A stretch of 64,000 nt of DNA. It comes from Pseudoalteromonas arabiensis (lineage in GTDB: Bacteria > Pseudomonadota > Gammaproteobacteria > Enterobacterales > Alteromonadaceae). The notes below the pieces were generated by a model, which was not told the origin of the DNA, ran no database searches, and saw only the letters and a list, made by a program, of their open reading frames with translations. The stretch spans positions 36,598 to 100,597 of the forward strand of contig NZ_LRUF01000024.1 of assembly GCF_001550155.1 (NCBI RefSeq), read 5' to 3'. Both the position numbers and the translations under genes were made by a program. Positions 1 to 8,227 of this stretch are shown here, in pieces. The stretch's first letter is position 1, and the number at the start of each line of letters is the position of its first letter.

Positions 1-809
1 TCCATCAGCATAGCCACGTTAGTGACGGTCCATTCGTAGCGATTAACTGCGGTGCAGTACCCAGTGAGCTATTAGAGTCGGAATTATTCGGGCATAAAAA
101 AGGTGCCTTTACAGGGGCTGTGAAAGATCACCAAGGTTTATTTCAGCAAGCACAAGGCGGCACACTGTTTTTAGATGAAATTGGTGATATGCCACTGAAC
201 TTACAAGTGAAGTTACTACGCGTATTACAAGAGAAAACGATTCGCCCTGTTGGTTTCCAAGAAGAAATTCCAATTGATGTCAGAGTTGTATCTGCCACCC
301 ATAAAAACCTTCCTGAAGCGATAAATAACCAACAGTTTAGAGAAGATCTTTATTATCGATTGAACGTTGTTAATTTAAAGCTACCACCTCTTTGTGAACG
401 CCGTGAAGATATAAGCTTACTGGCACAGCATTTTGCAGGGCAGATAGCAAAGCGCATGAATCAAGACGAAAAACGCTTTGCAAGCGATGCGATGCATGCG
501 CTAGTGAGGTATGATTGGCCGGGTAATATTCGCCAACTACAAAACGTAATTGAACAAGTTGTTGCCTTGACGCCAGGCGGAGTCATCTCTGCTCAGCTGG
601 TGGAGTCTGCGCTCAATAGTAATGTAAGTATTGCGGAACCGCTTTCGCTGAATGATGCGAAAAAAGAGTTTGAGCGCGACTATCTAATCAATACCTTAAA
701 GATGGCAGCCGGCAATGTCGCAGAGGCCGCTAAGCTTGCAAAACGGAACCGTTCAGATTTTTATAAGCTAATAAAAAAACACAACATTAATGTAGAAAAC
801 TTAATGTAG
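1..809 (+). CDS. glrR: Sigma-54-dependent response regulator GlrR (3' part, 5' end outside window)
   Basis: Only the last ~268 codons are in the window; the frame is open from base 3 to the stop at 809. The AAA+ sigma-54 interaction domain is clear: the GAFTGA loop that contacts sigma-54 is encoded at about 102-119, followed by a Walker B region (LFLDEIGD) and an arginine-finger region ([11 protein letters not shown]). The C-terminal ~45 residues form a Fis-type helix-turn-helix ([24 protein letters not shown]) that closely resembles E. coli GlrR (QseF). The receiver domain must lie upstream of the window. In E. coli GlrR works with the kinase GlrK and activates glmY; the same role here is inferred from homology. 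Family assignment is firm; the GlrR subgroup rests on the C-terminal helix-turn-helix. Confidence 0.85.
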   Translation, partial: HQHSHVSDGPFVAINCGAVPSELLESELFGHKKGAFTGAVKDHQGLFQQAQGGTLFLDEIGDMPLNLQVKLLRVLQEKTIRPVGFQEEIPIDVRVVSATHKNLPEAINNQQFREDLYYRLNVVNLKLPPLCERREDISLLAQHFAGQIAKRMNQDEKRFASDAMHALVRYDWPGNIRQLQNVIEQVVALTPGGVISAQLVESALNSNVSIAEPLSLNDAKKEFERDYLINTLKMAAGNVAEAAKLAKRNRSDFYKLIKKHNINVENLM

Positions 810-829
810 AGCTAGCATAAGGAAAATTC

Positions 830-1330
830 ATGTCACTTTTTTTAGTCTACCTTGGTGGACGTATTCAAGGTTGCCACATAGAAATGCATGATGTGCGATT
901 TGTGGTGGGAAGTACAATTGAACAAACATACTCAAAATTAAAAGCACAGTGGGTCGGTGATAAAAACAATGTGCACATGGATAGTTACATGCAAATCCAG
1001 CACATTGATGGATACAAGGTAGAGGTTGTTGAAGAAGCGCACGCACAACCTGAAAAACTATATTTTGTGAATCTAGGTGCCTATCGTGCTGATAGGTTGG
1101 CAGAGCAGCATGATTTTGCACTTTATGTTGCTCGCAGCAGTGAAGAAGCTAAACAACGTGCAAAAGAGTCTTTACTTGCAGGGCTAAGCCATCTCCATAA
1201 GGATGATTTACACGATGTCGATGATTGTTTTGCGATTGACTTGCTCGATAGTCACTTATCAATCAAGTTAACTCCAAGCGGGCAATCACAAGCAATGAAA
1301 CCGGATTGGTTTGGTTATCACGTTTTATAA
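830..1330 (+). CDS. DUF1543 domain-containing protein
   Basis: This is a 166-residue soluble protein with no signal peptide. The N-terminus (LVYLGGRIQGCHIEMHDVRF) carries the conserved GCHIE/HDVRFVVG core typical of DUF1543, and a second related half follows around residues 60-150. The start is supported by AAGGA about 6 bases upstream of the ATG. It lies 20 bases after glrR on the same strand, so it may be co-transcribed. The biochemical function of DUF1543 is not known to me. Confidence 0.8.
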   Translation: MSLFLVYLGGRIQGCHIEMHDVRFVVGSTIEQTYSKLKAQWVGDKNNVHMDSYMQIQHIDGYKVEVVEEAHAQPEKLYFVNLGAYRADRLAEQHDFALYVARSSEEAKQRAKESLLAGLSHLHKDDLHDVDDCFAIDLLDSHLSIKLTPSGQSQAMKPDWFGYHVL

Positions 1331-1331
1331 A

Positions 1332-1541
1332 CTAATCCTGATTATCGCTTTTACTAGCAATTTTAAAGGCGATAATCACTAGGCCAAATAAAGCAAAAGG
1401 CAATGCAGCTAGTAAATACTCCACTGTATGATTGTCTTGATAATTTGGCTGAAGTAAGAAGTGTCCTACGACACAAAGCAGAATAGCGACGAATAAAACA
1501 GGCAGTAAGATCAGTTCTTTTTTTGGAGAGTGTTTTTTCAT
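1332..1541 (-). CDS. Small two-helix membrane protein
   Basis: A 69-residue protein with two hydrophobic stretches (about residues 10-29 and 42-61), separated by a polar loop. It has a basic N-terminus (KKHSPKK) and a polar C-terminus, consistent with a small inner-membrane protein. It is convergent with the DUF1543 gene and its stop lies almost against that gene's stop. I do not recognise a family. Real coding is likely from the clean amphipathic pattern and the tight packing against its neighbour. Confidence 0.6.
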   Translation of the reverse strand: MKKHSPKKELILLPVLFVAILLCVVGHFLLQPNYQDNHTVEYLLAALPFALFGLVIIAFKIASKSDNQD

Positions 1542-1591
1542 AACAAAGCGTCACATTGCAAAGGTGCGCTATTGTAATGAGCTAAGATTGA

Positions 1592-1753
1592 TTAGGTCAA
1601 ATAACTTGGTGACTTATATTGCGCTGCATCAATTTTTTTATTGGCCGCTTTTTTTACTGGCTTTTTAGGTTTGACTGGTTTGTCGGCTGTATCATTACAG
1701 TTATACAGTCCCATAATAAACTCTATTTCCTCGCGTTGTAATCCAGACTGCAT
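1592..1753 (-). CDS. Small lysine/proline-rich hypothetical protein
   Basis: A 53-residue protein starting at the ATG at 1753. An unusually strong purine-rich ribosome site (AAGGGGGG) lies a few bases upstream. The open frame extends further upstream, but that would run into the end of pdsS and lacks such a site. The N-terminal half (MQSGLQREEIEFIMGLYNC) looks like a small helical segment. It is followed by a basic KPVKPKKPVKKAANKK tail. It lies about 115 bases downstream of pdsS on the same strand, so it could belong to the pdsR-pdsS transcript. No family recognised. Confidence 0.5.
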   Translation of the reverse strand: MQSGLQREEIEFIMGLYNCNDTADKPVKPKKPVKKAANKKIDAAQYKSPSYLT

Positions 1754-1868
1754 GATACCCCCCTTAATGTCGAATTTGCCATTTATACGACAAATACTAA
1801 GCAGTTGAAGCTGAATTATCGGTGAATAATGCGTCATTAAACTGTAATCATATGTAACACAAATTCGC

Positions 1869-3995
1869 TTATTTAATAGGCAGCTCCACAGTAAACACAA
1901 CACCCGTGCCATCATCTAAATTTTCAGCGGCTACTTTACCGTGATGGTAATCACAAATAAGCCTTACAATATAAAGACCTAAGCCTAAGTGGGGCTGCTG
2001 TTGATGTTGCTGACTTCTCACCGAGACCATTGAGTCGAAAATGTGTTCAACTAAACCGTCAGGTAGCAGAGGTCCTTGGTTGCTGATTTTTAATAATGCA
2101 TGTTGCTCTTGCTTGATTAAGCTGACTGAAATTGTGCTTTGTGAAGTTTTAAACTCAAGTGCATTGTTGATGAGCTTATCAAGCAATTGAGCGATAAACT
2201 CGGGTGCGCCACTGACATTTAACGGCTCTTTACAAAGCGACAAGGTAAATAGGCTTTCACCATAGGTTATTTGATAGCCCTGCATGCAGCCTGTGATCAC
2301 CTTGCTCAGATCAAATTCTTCAGCTTCGGCGCTTTGAATACTTTGTTCAAGACGCGTTGCTTCGCTCATGGTGGTAATAATTTTACCCAACCGCTCAACC
2401 CCTTCACTGGCACGGTCGAGGTATTTTTGACTCAATTCAGATTGCGGCTGCATCTGTAAGTTTTCAAGTGATGAGCGAACAACAGCCACAGGCGTGCGTA
2501 GTTCATGGGAGAGTCGTGATGACATATTTTCTAAGTAATCAGTATAACCACTTAAACGACTAACAATATTGGCAAAGCTACGAGAAAGGTCACCAATTTC
2601 ATCATTCGAATCGGCATAGGTTATTTTGCCAGTAATACGCCCTTGGGCATCAATGGCTTGTTCGGCATTATCACGCAGGCGGCGAATACGGCTGGAAATT
2701 CGTGACGCAAAAAAGAACAGGGTCACAGTGCCCACAAGCATCACCGCTAAAATGACATTAAATAGCTTCTCTAGCGACTTATTACGCAGAGTGCGCACGC
2801 CATTGGTGGTTTCTTCTGCGATTACTGCACCAATCACTTTATCTTGGATCCAAATAGGGTAGGCAGCAGATAAAATAACGGCTTTGTTATCTGGGGTTAA
2901 GCGCCATGATGATGCGGGTTTACCATTTAAAGCACTGGCTATATGAGTACCTTGCATCGCAGCGACATCATGTAAGGTATCAATAAATTCATTTTCTGGG
3001 CGAGTTAATATTTTATAGTAAAGAGGATGCAAATAATCTTGCTCAAAGCGTTGCCACCACGTTGTTGCGGGCGCATCTTTTAGGCCATCTGCCCAAACGC
3101 CATCGGCATGATGAATTGAGCCTGATTGCGCAAGTACACGATGATGGTTATCGACGACCCAAATTCGACTGCCACTGTGGCCCATGCCTTTCAAAATACG
3201 GTTAATTTCTGGCGAAGGCACTAAAACAGAGCCGATATCATTGGGATTTTGTAGGTTTGAGGTCGACATAAGCTGAGGCTCAGTTTTGCCTTCATCCCAA
3301 TCTTCAATCGCAAAACCGAGCTTATTACCTAACATCGAAAGTGGAAAACGCAGCTCTATGTTATACCCCGTGTCGGTGCTTTTAAAATACCCCTGAATTT
3401 TAGTGACCGGCTGTTGTGTTGAAGCATCAAAGGCATTGACCCAACCATCTTGACGGGCAGCCACCACATAACGTTTAAATTCACCTGCAGGTGTTTTTAA
3501 CATGATCTGTAAGTGATCGTTGCGGGTAAAGCTAAGCACATTTTTAGCACGATACACCAAAGAGCTGTCTGTGACTTTAAACGCCGCATAAAGGTAGTTT
3601 TCGTATTTGCCCACCATGTGATCAAAACTAAGATCACTCTGTTGATGATCATTGCTTAAACTTTGTAAGTAGCGCTTATCATAATGCCAAAATAAGCTTT
3701 GATAAGGCTGCCACTCCGACAGTTTACCATCAAGTTGAATCGGGTTATTTAGGTTGTAAGCGTATAAATCACGGCCTTTTACCACTTGATCTAAAAAGTT
3801 GGTTTGCGAGTCAAACAAAGCGGGGCGCTCATGTAATGCGGTGGCGAGTGCACGTGTTGTGCCCACTAAGGTTTTTTCTTGCCCTTGCCTTAAGAACTTT
3901 TCCATTTCCCACACATACTCATAGCCAAGCCAAGGTAATAAAAATAAAAAGCAGGATAAGAAAATAAACTTTGTTCTAAGCCCCAAACGCAGCAT
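1869..3995 (-). CDS. pdsS: Dedicated sortase system sensor histidine kinase PdsS
   Basis: A 708-residue membrane sensor kinase. An N-terminal transmembrane helix (about residues 10-28) is followed by a large periplasmic sensor region of roughly 380 residues. A second transmembrane helix (about 405-425), a HAMP linker, a HisKA dimerisation domain and a HATPase_c domain follow. The phosphoacceptor sits in LSHELRTPVAVV near residue 494; the ATPase shows the N box (LINNALEF) and a GLGLYIVR G box. It overlaps pdsR by one base (TAATG), so the pair is translationally coupled. The periplasmic region is much longer than in typical kinases, and its ligand cannot be read from sequence. Assignment to the dedicated-sortase kinase family rests on this architecture plus the adjacent sortase genes. 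Confidence 0.87.
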   Translation of the reverse strand: MLRLGLRTKFIFLSCFLFLLPWLGYEYVWEMEKFLRQGQEKTLVGTTRALATALHERPALFDSQTNFLDQVVKGRDLYAYNLNNPIQLDGKLSEWQPYQSLFWHYDKRYLQSLSNDHQQSDLSFDHMVGKYENYLYAAFKVTDSSLVYRAKNVLSFTRNDHLQIMLKTPAGEFKRYVVAARQDGWVNAFDASTQQPVTKIQGYFKSTDTGYNIELRFPLSMLGNKLGFAIEDWDEGKTEPQLMSTSNLQNPNDIGSVLVPSPEINRILKGMGHSGSRIWVVDNHHRVLAQSGSIHHADGVWADGLKDAPATTWWQRFEQDYLHPLYYKILTRPENEFIDTLHDVAAMQGTHIASALNGKPASSWRLTPDNKAVILSAAYPIWIQDKVIGAVIAEETTNGVRTLRNKSLEKLFNVILAVMLVGTVTLFFFASRISSRIRRLRDNAEQAIDAQGRITGKITYADSNDEIGDLSRSFANIVSRLSGYTDYLENMSSRLSHELRTPVAVVRSSLENLQMQPQSELSQKYLDRASEGVERLGKIITTMSEATRLEQSIQSAEAEEFDLSKVITGCMQGYQITYGESLFTLSLCKEPLNVSGAPEFIAQLLDKLINNALEFKTSQSTISVSLIKQEQHALLKISNQGPLLPDGLVEHIFDSMVSVRSQQHQQQPHLGLGLYIVRLICDYHHGKVAAENLDDGTGVVFTVELPIK

Positions 3996-4684
3996 TAAGC
4001 TTGCTCCCAGCGATAACCCATACCGTAAACTGTATCAATGCAGTCAAATGCATCATCTAAAGCAATAAATTTTTTTCGAATGCGTTTTACGTGCGAGGTA
4101 ATCGTACTGTCATCAACATAAATTTTCGCATCACTCATTAATTCGTTACGGCTTTTAACATGACCTGGACGCTGCGCAAGTGAATGCACCATCCAAAATT
4201 CTGTTACAGTTAAATCAACCAGTTGCTCTTGCCAAAAAACCTGCATGCGTTGGGTATCTAACTTTAACGTGCCGCGATGCAAAAGAGCGGTTTGATCGGC
4301 GGGTTGATCAAATGCATCGAGGCGTCTAAATAGTGCGCCAATTCGCGCAGCAAGATGCGCCATGCTGATGTCTTTGGTTAAATAGTCGTCGGCACCCATG
4401 CGCAGGCCACACACGGTATCAATTTCGCTATCGCGAGCGGTTAAAAATATAATCGGTAAAGTTTTAGAAAGGCTGCGTAGAGTTTGGCAAAGTAAAAAAC
4501 CACCATCTACTTCATGGCCAAGACCAATATCAACAATGGCTAAGTCTGGTAAAGATTGACTAAATGCCAGTTCAGCACTTGCTCTGTCAGCAAAACCTAC
4601 CACCTCATAGCCCTGAGCACTGAGCATTTCTGTGTAGTTTTCGCGGATTGCTGTTTCATCTTCAACGATTGCTATTTTCTTCAT
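3995..4684 (-). CDS. pdsR: Dedicated sortase system response regulator PdsR
   Basis: A 229-residue OmpR-type regulator. The receiver domain (about residues 1-120) shows the acidic pair (VEDE), the phosphoacceptor Asp in LAIVDIG near residue 51, the conserved Thr in FLTARD and the Lys in DYLTKD. The C-terminal winged-helix domain (about 130-229) has the recognition segment ending in STITSHVKRIRKKF. It is the partner of PdsS, with which it is translationally coupled, and it is transcribed divergently from pdsO. The likely target is the shared 218-base intergenic region; that is inferred from layout and from repeated TTGCC motifs there. Confidence 0.88.
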   Translation of the reverse strand: MKKIAIVEDETAIRENYTEMLSAQGYEVVGFADRASAELAFSQSLPDLAIVDIGLGHEVDGGFLLCQTLRSLSKTLPIIFLTARDSEIDTVCGLRMGADDYLTKDISMAHLAARIGALFRRLDAFDQPADQTALLHRGTLKLDTQRMQVFWQEQLVDLTVTEFWMVHSLAQRPGHVKSRNELMSDAKIYVDDSTITSHVKRIRKKFIALDDAFDCIDTVYGMGYRWEQA

Positions 4685-4902
4685 TGTTAATACTTACTTA
4701 AATTCTTTCTATAGCGAACTATACCTAATTTTTTGCCTTGCGTACTGGCAAAAATGCGATTGCCATTTTTCTGCCACAATTGCTCAGCAGTTTGCCTTTT
4801 TTGATCCCCTTTATTGCCATTTCGACTTGTTTTAATAGCTCCATACCAAGTTCGCAACACCAACCAATGTTGCCAAGCAATTAAGTAAAAAAGGATTAAA
4901 CC
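4685..4902. promoter_or_regulatory. Divergent pdsR/pdsO control region with repeated TTGCC motifs
   Basis: This spacer must hold promoters for both the pdsRS and the pdsO-target-sortase operons. TTGCC occurs at about 4733, 4760, 4792, 4814 and 4870, and its complement GGCAA at 4747, a density higher than expected in AT-rich DNA. Such repeated short half-sites fit an OmpR-family regulator, plausibly PdsR, but binding is inference. A ribosome site (AAAAAAGG) precedes the pdsO ATG. Confidence 0.4.
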
Positions 4903-5640
4903 ATGAAAAAATTAATTATTGCCGCTGTCATTACCACTGCTTTATCAACAACACAGTATGCGGTTGCTGCAAATCAAACAAAGCAAGATACACCAAAAGA
5001 AACAGCGATAGGCCTTAGTGCTGGTGCCGTAGTTGGCGGCTTAGTCGGCGGTCCAATTGGCGCGTTTGTGGGCGCATTTGCAGGCGGCTTAATTGGTGAA
5101 AAAGAAGCGGCAGAAAACACCATTGATGAACAAGCTCACGCATTAGTCGTAATGAAAGAGCAAACCGCAGATTACCAACAAGTGATAGCCGATAACGCCG
5201 CCCTAAGTGAGCAGCTTGAATTATTAGCGGATGAAAAAGAGCAGTTACTACAAGCCCAGCTTAATACTTTACTGGCCATGACGGTGCAGTTTAAAACGGG
5301 CTCTAGTGAAATTGCCCCGCACTTTGCTAATCAACTCGACAAAGTAGCTCAGTTACTGATTGCCCAGCCAAATCTGGCTATCGATTTAAATGGCTTTGCA
5401 GATCAGCGCGGTGATGAGTTGGCTAATTTAATGCTTTCAAAGCAGCGTGTAAATGCCGTGCAAAGCTACTTAATTAAACAAGGCGTGCCGCATACCCGCT
5501 TAACTGCAACCGCCTTTGGTGAGCAGCAAAGTGTTGCTGATTCAAATAACTACGAAGACAACATCTTTGACCGCCGCGTAACATTGACGACGCGCCCTGT
5601 GACACAAAGTAGTTTGCGTACAGCGCAAAGTAACCACTAA
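4903..5640 (+). CDS. pdsO: Sortase-associated OmpA-like protein PdsO
   Basis: A 245-residue envelope protein. It has a cleavable signal peptide (about residues 1-22, ending AVAA), then a glycine-zipper segment (about 38-68: repeated GAVVGG/GPIGAFVGAFAGG). A short heptad-rich helix (about 85-120) leads to a C-terminal OmpA-type peptidoglycan-binding domain (about 125-235) with FKTGSSEI, the NGFADQRGD loop and the LSKQRVNAVQSYL helix. It sits first in the operon with the sortase target and the sortase, 26 bases before the target gene. The family is known as the sortase-associated OmpA-like protein; its precise role, perhaps anchoring the target near peptidoglycan, is inference. Confidence 0.88.
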   Translation: MKKLIIAAVITTALSTTQYAVAANQTKQDTPKETAIGLSAGAVVGGLVGGPIGAFVGAFAGGLIGEKEAAENTIDEQAHALVVMKEQTADYQQVIADNAALSEQLELLADEKEQLLQAQLNTLLAMTVQFKTGSSEIAPHFANQLDKVAQLLIAQPNLAIDLNGFADQRGDELANLMLSKQRVNAVQSYLIKQGVPHTRLTATAFGEQQSVADSNNYEDNIFDRRVTLTTRPVTQSSLRTAQSNH

Positions 5641-5666
5641 TTCATCGGTCGATGGAGTGACTAATT

Positions 5667-7652
5667 ATGTTGAGTAAACGTACCAAAAGGCTCATGTATA
5701 TGAGCCTTTTCATCCTGCTGTTAGGTTATGCTGTTAGCCCTGTGTTCGCTGCTAACGCTAGTGCCGAATTGCGTTTTTATGATGACTCAAATAGACAGGT
5801 GTCGTCGGGGTTACTAGTGAAAAACGATGTCACTATGACACTCACGGGGCTGATTAATCATGTTGTTGTTAAACAACGTTATCAAAACCCACATCCATTT
5901 GCGGTCAATGCCCGCTATGTGTTTCCGTTACCTGATGAAAGTGCTGTGCATGCCATGCAAATGCAAATTGGTGAGCGCATTATCACAGGCAATATTACGC
6001 TTAAGCAGCAGGCTGAACAGCAATTTGTGCAAGCTCAAAAGCAGGGTAAACGTGCCGCTTTAGTGCGCCAGCAACGTGCTAATATTTTCTCTACTGATGT
6101 GGCAAATCTTGGAGCAGGGGAAGAAATTGAAATTACCTTGCAATACCAAGAGATCATCGGTTTTCGTGATGGTGTATTTTCGTTGCGTTTTCCGACCACT
6201 ATTACGCCGCGATACGAACCTTTAACGGCAGATCTTCAGCAAACAGTTAATACAGAGAAAAAGTTTGAGCCAACAACTGACACAGAGCAAGTGGCATCAG
6301 CTTGGCTAAAACCTGTTTTTCACCATGCTAAAAGCCAAGAGTCTGATGCGAGCCTAAACCTTGCAATTTCGATGGATATTGGCCTAGAGCTTAGTTACAT
6401 CAACGCCAACTTAGACGGTATGCAAGTCGATAACCCGAGTTTTGGCCGTTATCAATTATCGCTTAATCGTGACATTCCGATGGATAGAGACTTTCAGCTA
6501 ACATTTAAACCCCTTGATAAAGCTCACTCACAGGCTGCATTTTTTACCGAAACAGTCGCAGGGCAAGAGTATGGCTTATTAATGCTAGTGCCGCCAAGCG
6601 ATCACTTTACCTCGCAAGCACGGCTTCCCCGTGAGATGGTGTTTGTTGTTGATACCTCAGGTTCAATGCATGGTCAATCTATGGAGCAGGCAAGGCAGGC
6701 CTTGTTTTATGCCTTATCGTTACTGGATGAAAATGACAGTTTTAATGTCATAGGTTTTGATAACGAAGTCTCGCTATTAAGTGACACGCCGATGATTGCT
6801 AATGATTTTAATATTCGCCGCGCTGAACGCTTTATTTATGGCCTTCAAGCAGATGGTGGCACCGAAATCGCAAAAGCACTGACGCAGGTACTTGATGGCA
6901 AACAGCATGATGGCTTTGTACGCCAAGTGGTGTTTTTAACCGATGGCAGTGTGGGTAACGAAACGCAGTTATTTAAGCAAATTCAATCTGACTTGGGTGA
7001 CAGCAGGCTTTTTACTGTGGGTATTGGCAGTGCGCCTAATAGCTTTTTTATGACCAGAGCGGCTGATATTGGCCGTGGTACTTTTACTTTTATTAGTAGC
7101 ACTAGTCAAGTACAGCCAAAAATGCAGCTGCTTTTTGATAAGCTGGCACATCCTGCTGTTACAGAGCTTGCGTTTGAAGGCGATAAAGCAGCACTTGAAT
7201 ACTGGCCTTCGCCGTTACCTGACTTGTATTTTTCAGAGCCGGTTTTGGTTGCCATGAAGCTTGATGGCAGTCAGCACTTAACATTAAAAGGGCAAACAAA
7301 CACAGGACCCATGACCATTAACTTAGCAACGGCCAATGCTGCAAACGGTGAAGGTATCGCTAGACTCTGGGCAAGACAAAAAATTAAGTCACTGCTGCTT
7401 TATAACGAAAAGGATGCGGTGCGCGCAGAAGTTGAAGCATTGGCACTTCAGCACCATTTGCTCAGCCCTTTTACAGCCTTTATTGCGGTTGATAACTATG
7501 CGGGTAATGAGATTGCAGAGCGTTCAATGCAAGTAGCCAACAAACTCCCTAACGGCATGACGCTACCGCAAACCGACGGACAAAGCCGCGTATTTATGCT
7601 ACTTGGGTTACTGTTACTTGCTTTTTCGGGGTTATGGCAATGGCGACGCTAA
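5667..7652 (+). CDS. Marine proteobacterial sortase target protein (VIT and VWA domains)
   Basis: A 661-residue exported protein. It has a signal peptide (about 1-28), a VIT domain (about 35-165, including YVFPLPDESAV) and a von Willebrand A domain (about 322-500) with an intact MIDAS motif DTSGSM and a later TDGSVGNE loop. The C-terminus is a tripartite sorting signal: LPQTDG at residues 633-638, a hydrophobic helix, and a terminal WQWRR. Domain order resembles inter-alpha-trypsin inhibitor heavy chains. It is the only evident substrate for the adjacent class GN sortase, whose start codon overlaps its 3' end. Adhesion or surface protein interaction through the metal site is the likely role; the partner is unknown. 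Confidence 0.92.
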   Translation: MLSKRTKRLMYMSLFILLLGYAVSPVFAANASAELRFYDDSNRQVSSGLLVKNDVTMTLTGLINHVVVKQRYQNPHPFAVNARYVFPLPDESAVHAMQMQIGERIITGNITLKQQAEQQFVQAQKQGKRAALVRQQRANIFSTDVANLGAGEEIEITLQYQEIIGFRDGVFSLRFPTTITPRYEPLTADLQQTVNTEKKFEPTTDTEQVASAWLKPVFHHAKSQESDASLNLAISMDIGLELSYINANLDGMQVDNPSFGRYQLSLNRDIPMDRDFQLTFKPLDKAHSQAAFFTETVAGQEYGLLMLVPPSDHFTSQARLPREMVFVVDTSGSMHGQSMEQARQALFYALSLLDENDSFNVIGFDNEVSLLSDTPMIANDFNIRRAERFIYGLQADGGTEIAKALTQVLDGKQHDGFVRQVVFLTDGSVGNETQLFKQIQSDLGDSRLFTVGIGSAPNSFFMTRAADIGRGTFTFISSTSQVQPKMQLLFDKLAHPAVTELAFEGDKAALEYWPSPLPDLYFSEPVLVAMKLDGSQHLTLKGQTNTGPMTINLATANAANGEGIARLWARQKIKSLLLYNEKDAVRAEVEALALQHHLLSPFTAFIAVDNYAGNEIAERSMQVANKLPNGMTLPQTDGQSRVFMLLGLLLLAFSGLWQWRR

Positions 7653-8227
7653 AAAAAGCGTTGCCAGTTTGCAGCGCCTTACTTGGCATCGCATTACTTG
7701 CCAATGGCGGTTATATGCAGGCGAAAGCTTGGCTTGCGCAGACGCTAATTGAGTCGGCTTGGCAGCAAGCTTTGCAAAGACCTAATGAGCAAGTGAGGCC
7801 TTGGTTTTACGCCGATGGTTATGTCACCGCGCGCATAAATTGGCCAAGTCAGCAGCAAGAGTTGACGGTACTTGCTGGTGCGTCGGGGCGAAACCTCGCG
7901 TTTGCCCCTGGGCACTTTTTACCAAGTGGAGAACTTGGCAGCAAAAATGGGGTAGTGATTGCCGGTCATAACGACACCCACTTTGCATTTCTAAAACATG
8001 TCGCTGTAGGTGAGCAATTCTCTATGCAGTTGCAAAATGGCCAGGTTGAACACTATCAAGTTCGCAGCATTGATGTTATTCATCAAAGCGAACAGGGCTT
8101 TTTAGCGCAATCAGGCCTTTATTTATTAACCTGTTATCCTTTTGATTCGTTAGCGTCAGGAACTGAATTTAGGCTATTGGTATCCGCTGATAAATTATCG
8201 TCGTCTACGTCAACTTTGAGCTCTTGA
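7634..8227 (+). CDS. Class GN sortase
   Basis: A 197-residue sortase with an N-terminal membrane helix (about residues 9-28). The catalytic His is H112 in AGHNDTH, the catalytic Cys is C167 in YLLTCYPF and the Arg is R180 in GTEFRLLV. The class is dedicated to a single neighbouring VIT/VWA target, which is exactly the arrangement here. It starts 19 bases inside the target gene (ATG at 7634, or the second ATG at 7640), implying translational coupling. The last 94 bases overlap the convergent DMT transporter gene. The Ser-rich C-terminal tail (SSSTSTLSS) is the overlapping part and may be dispensable. Confidence 0.92.
   Translation: MAMATLKKALPVCSALLGIALLANGGYMQAKAWLAQTLIESAWQQALQRPNEQVRPWFYADGYVTARINWPSQQQELTVLAGASGRNLAFAPGHFLPSGELGSKNGVVIAGHNDTHFAFLKHVAVGEQFSMQLQNGQVEHYQVRSIDVIHQSEQGFLAQSGLYLLTCYPFDSLASGTEFRLLVSADKLSSSTSTLSS

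Noticed and set aside
828..1121. 97-codon open frame on the minus strand
   Set aside because: It lies entirely antisense to the well-supported DUF1543 gene and has no plausible ribosome site.
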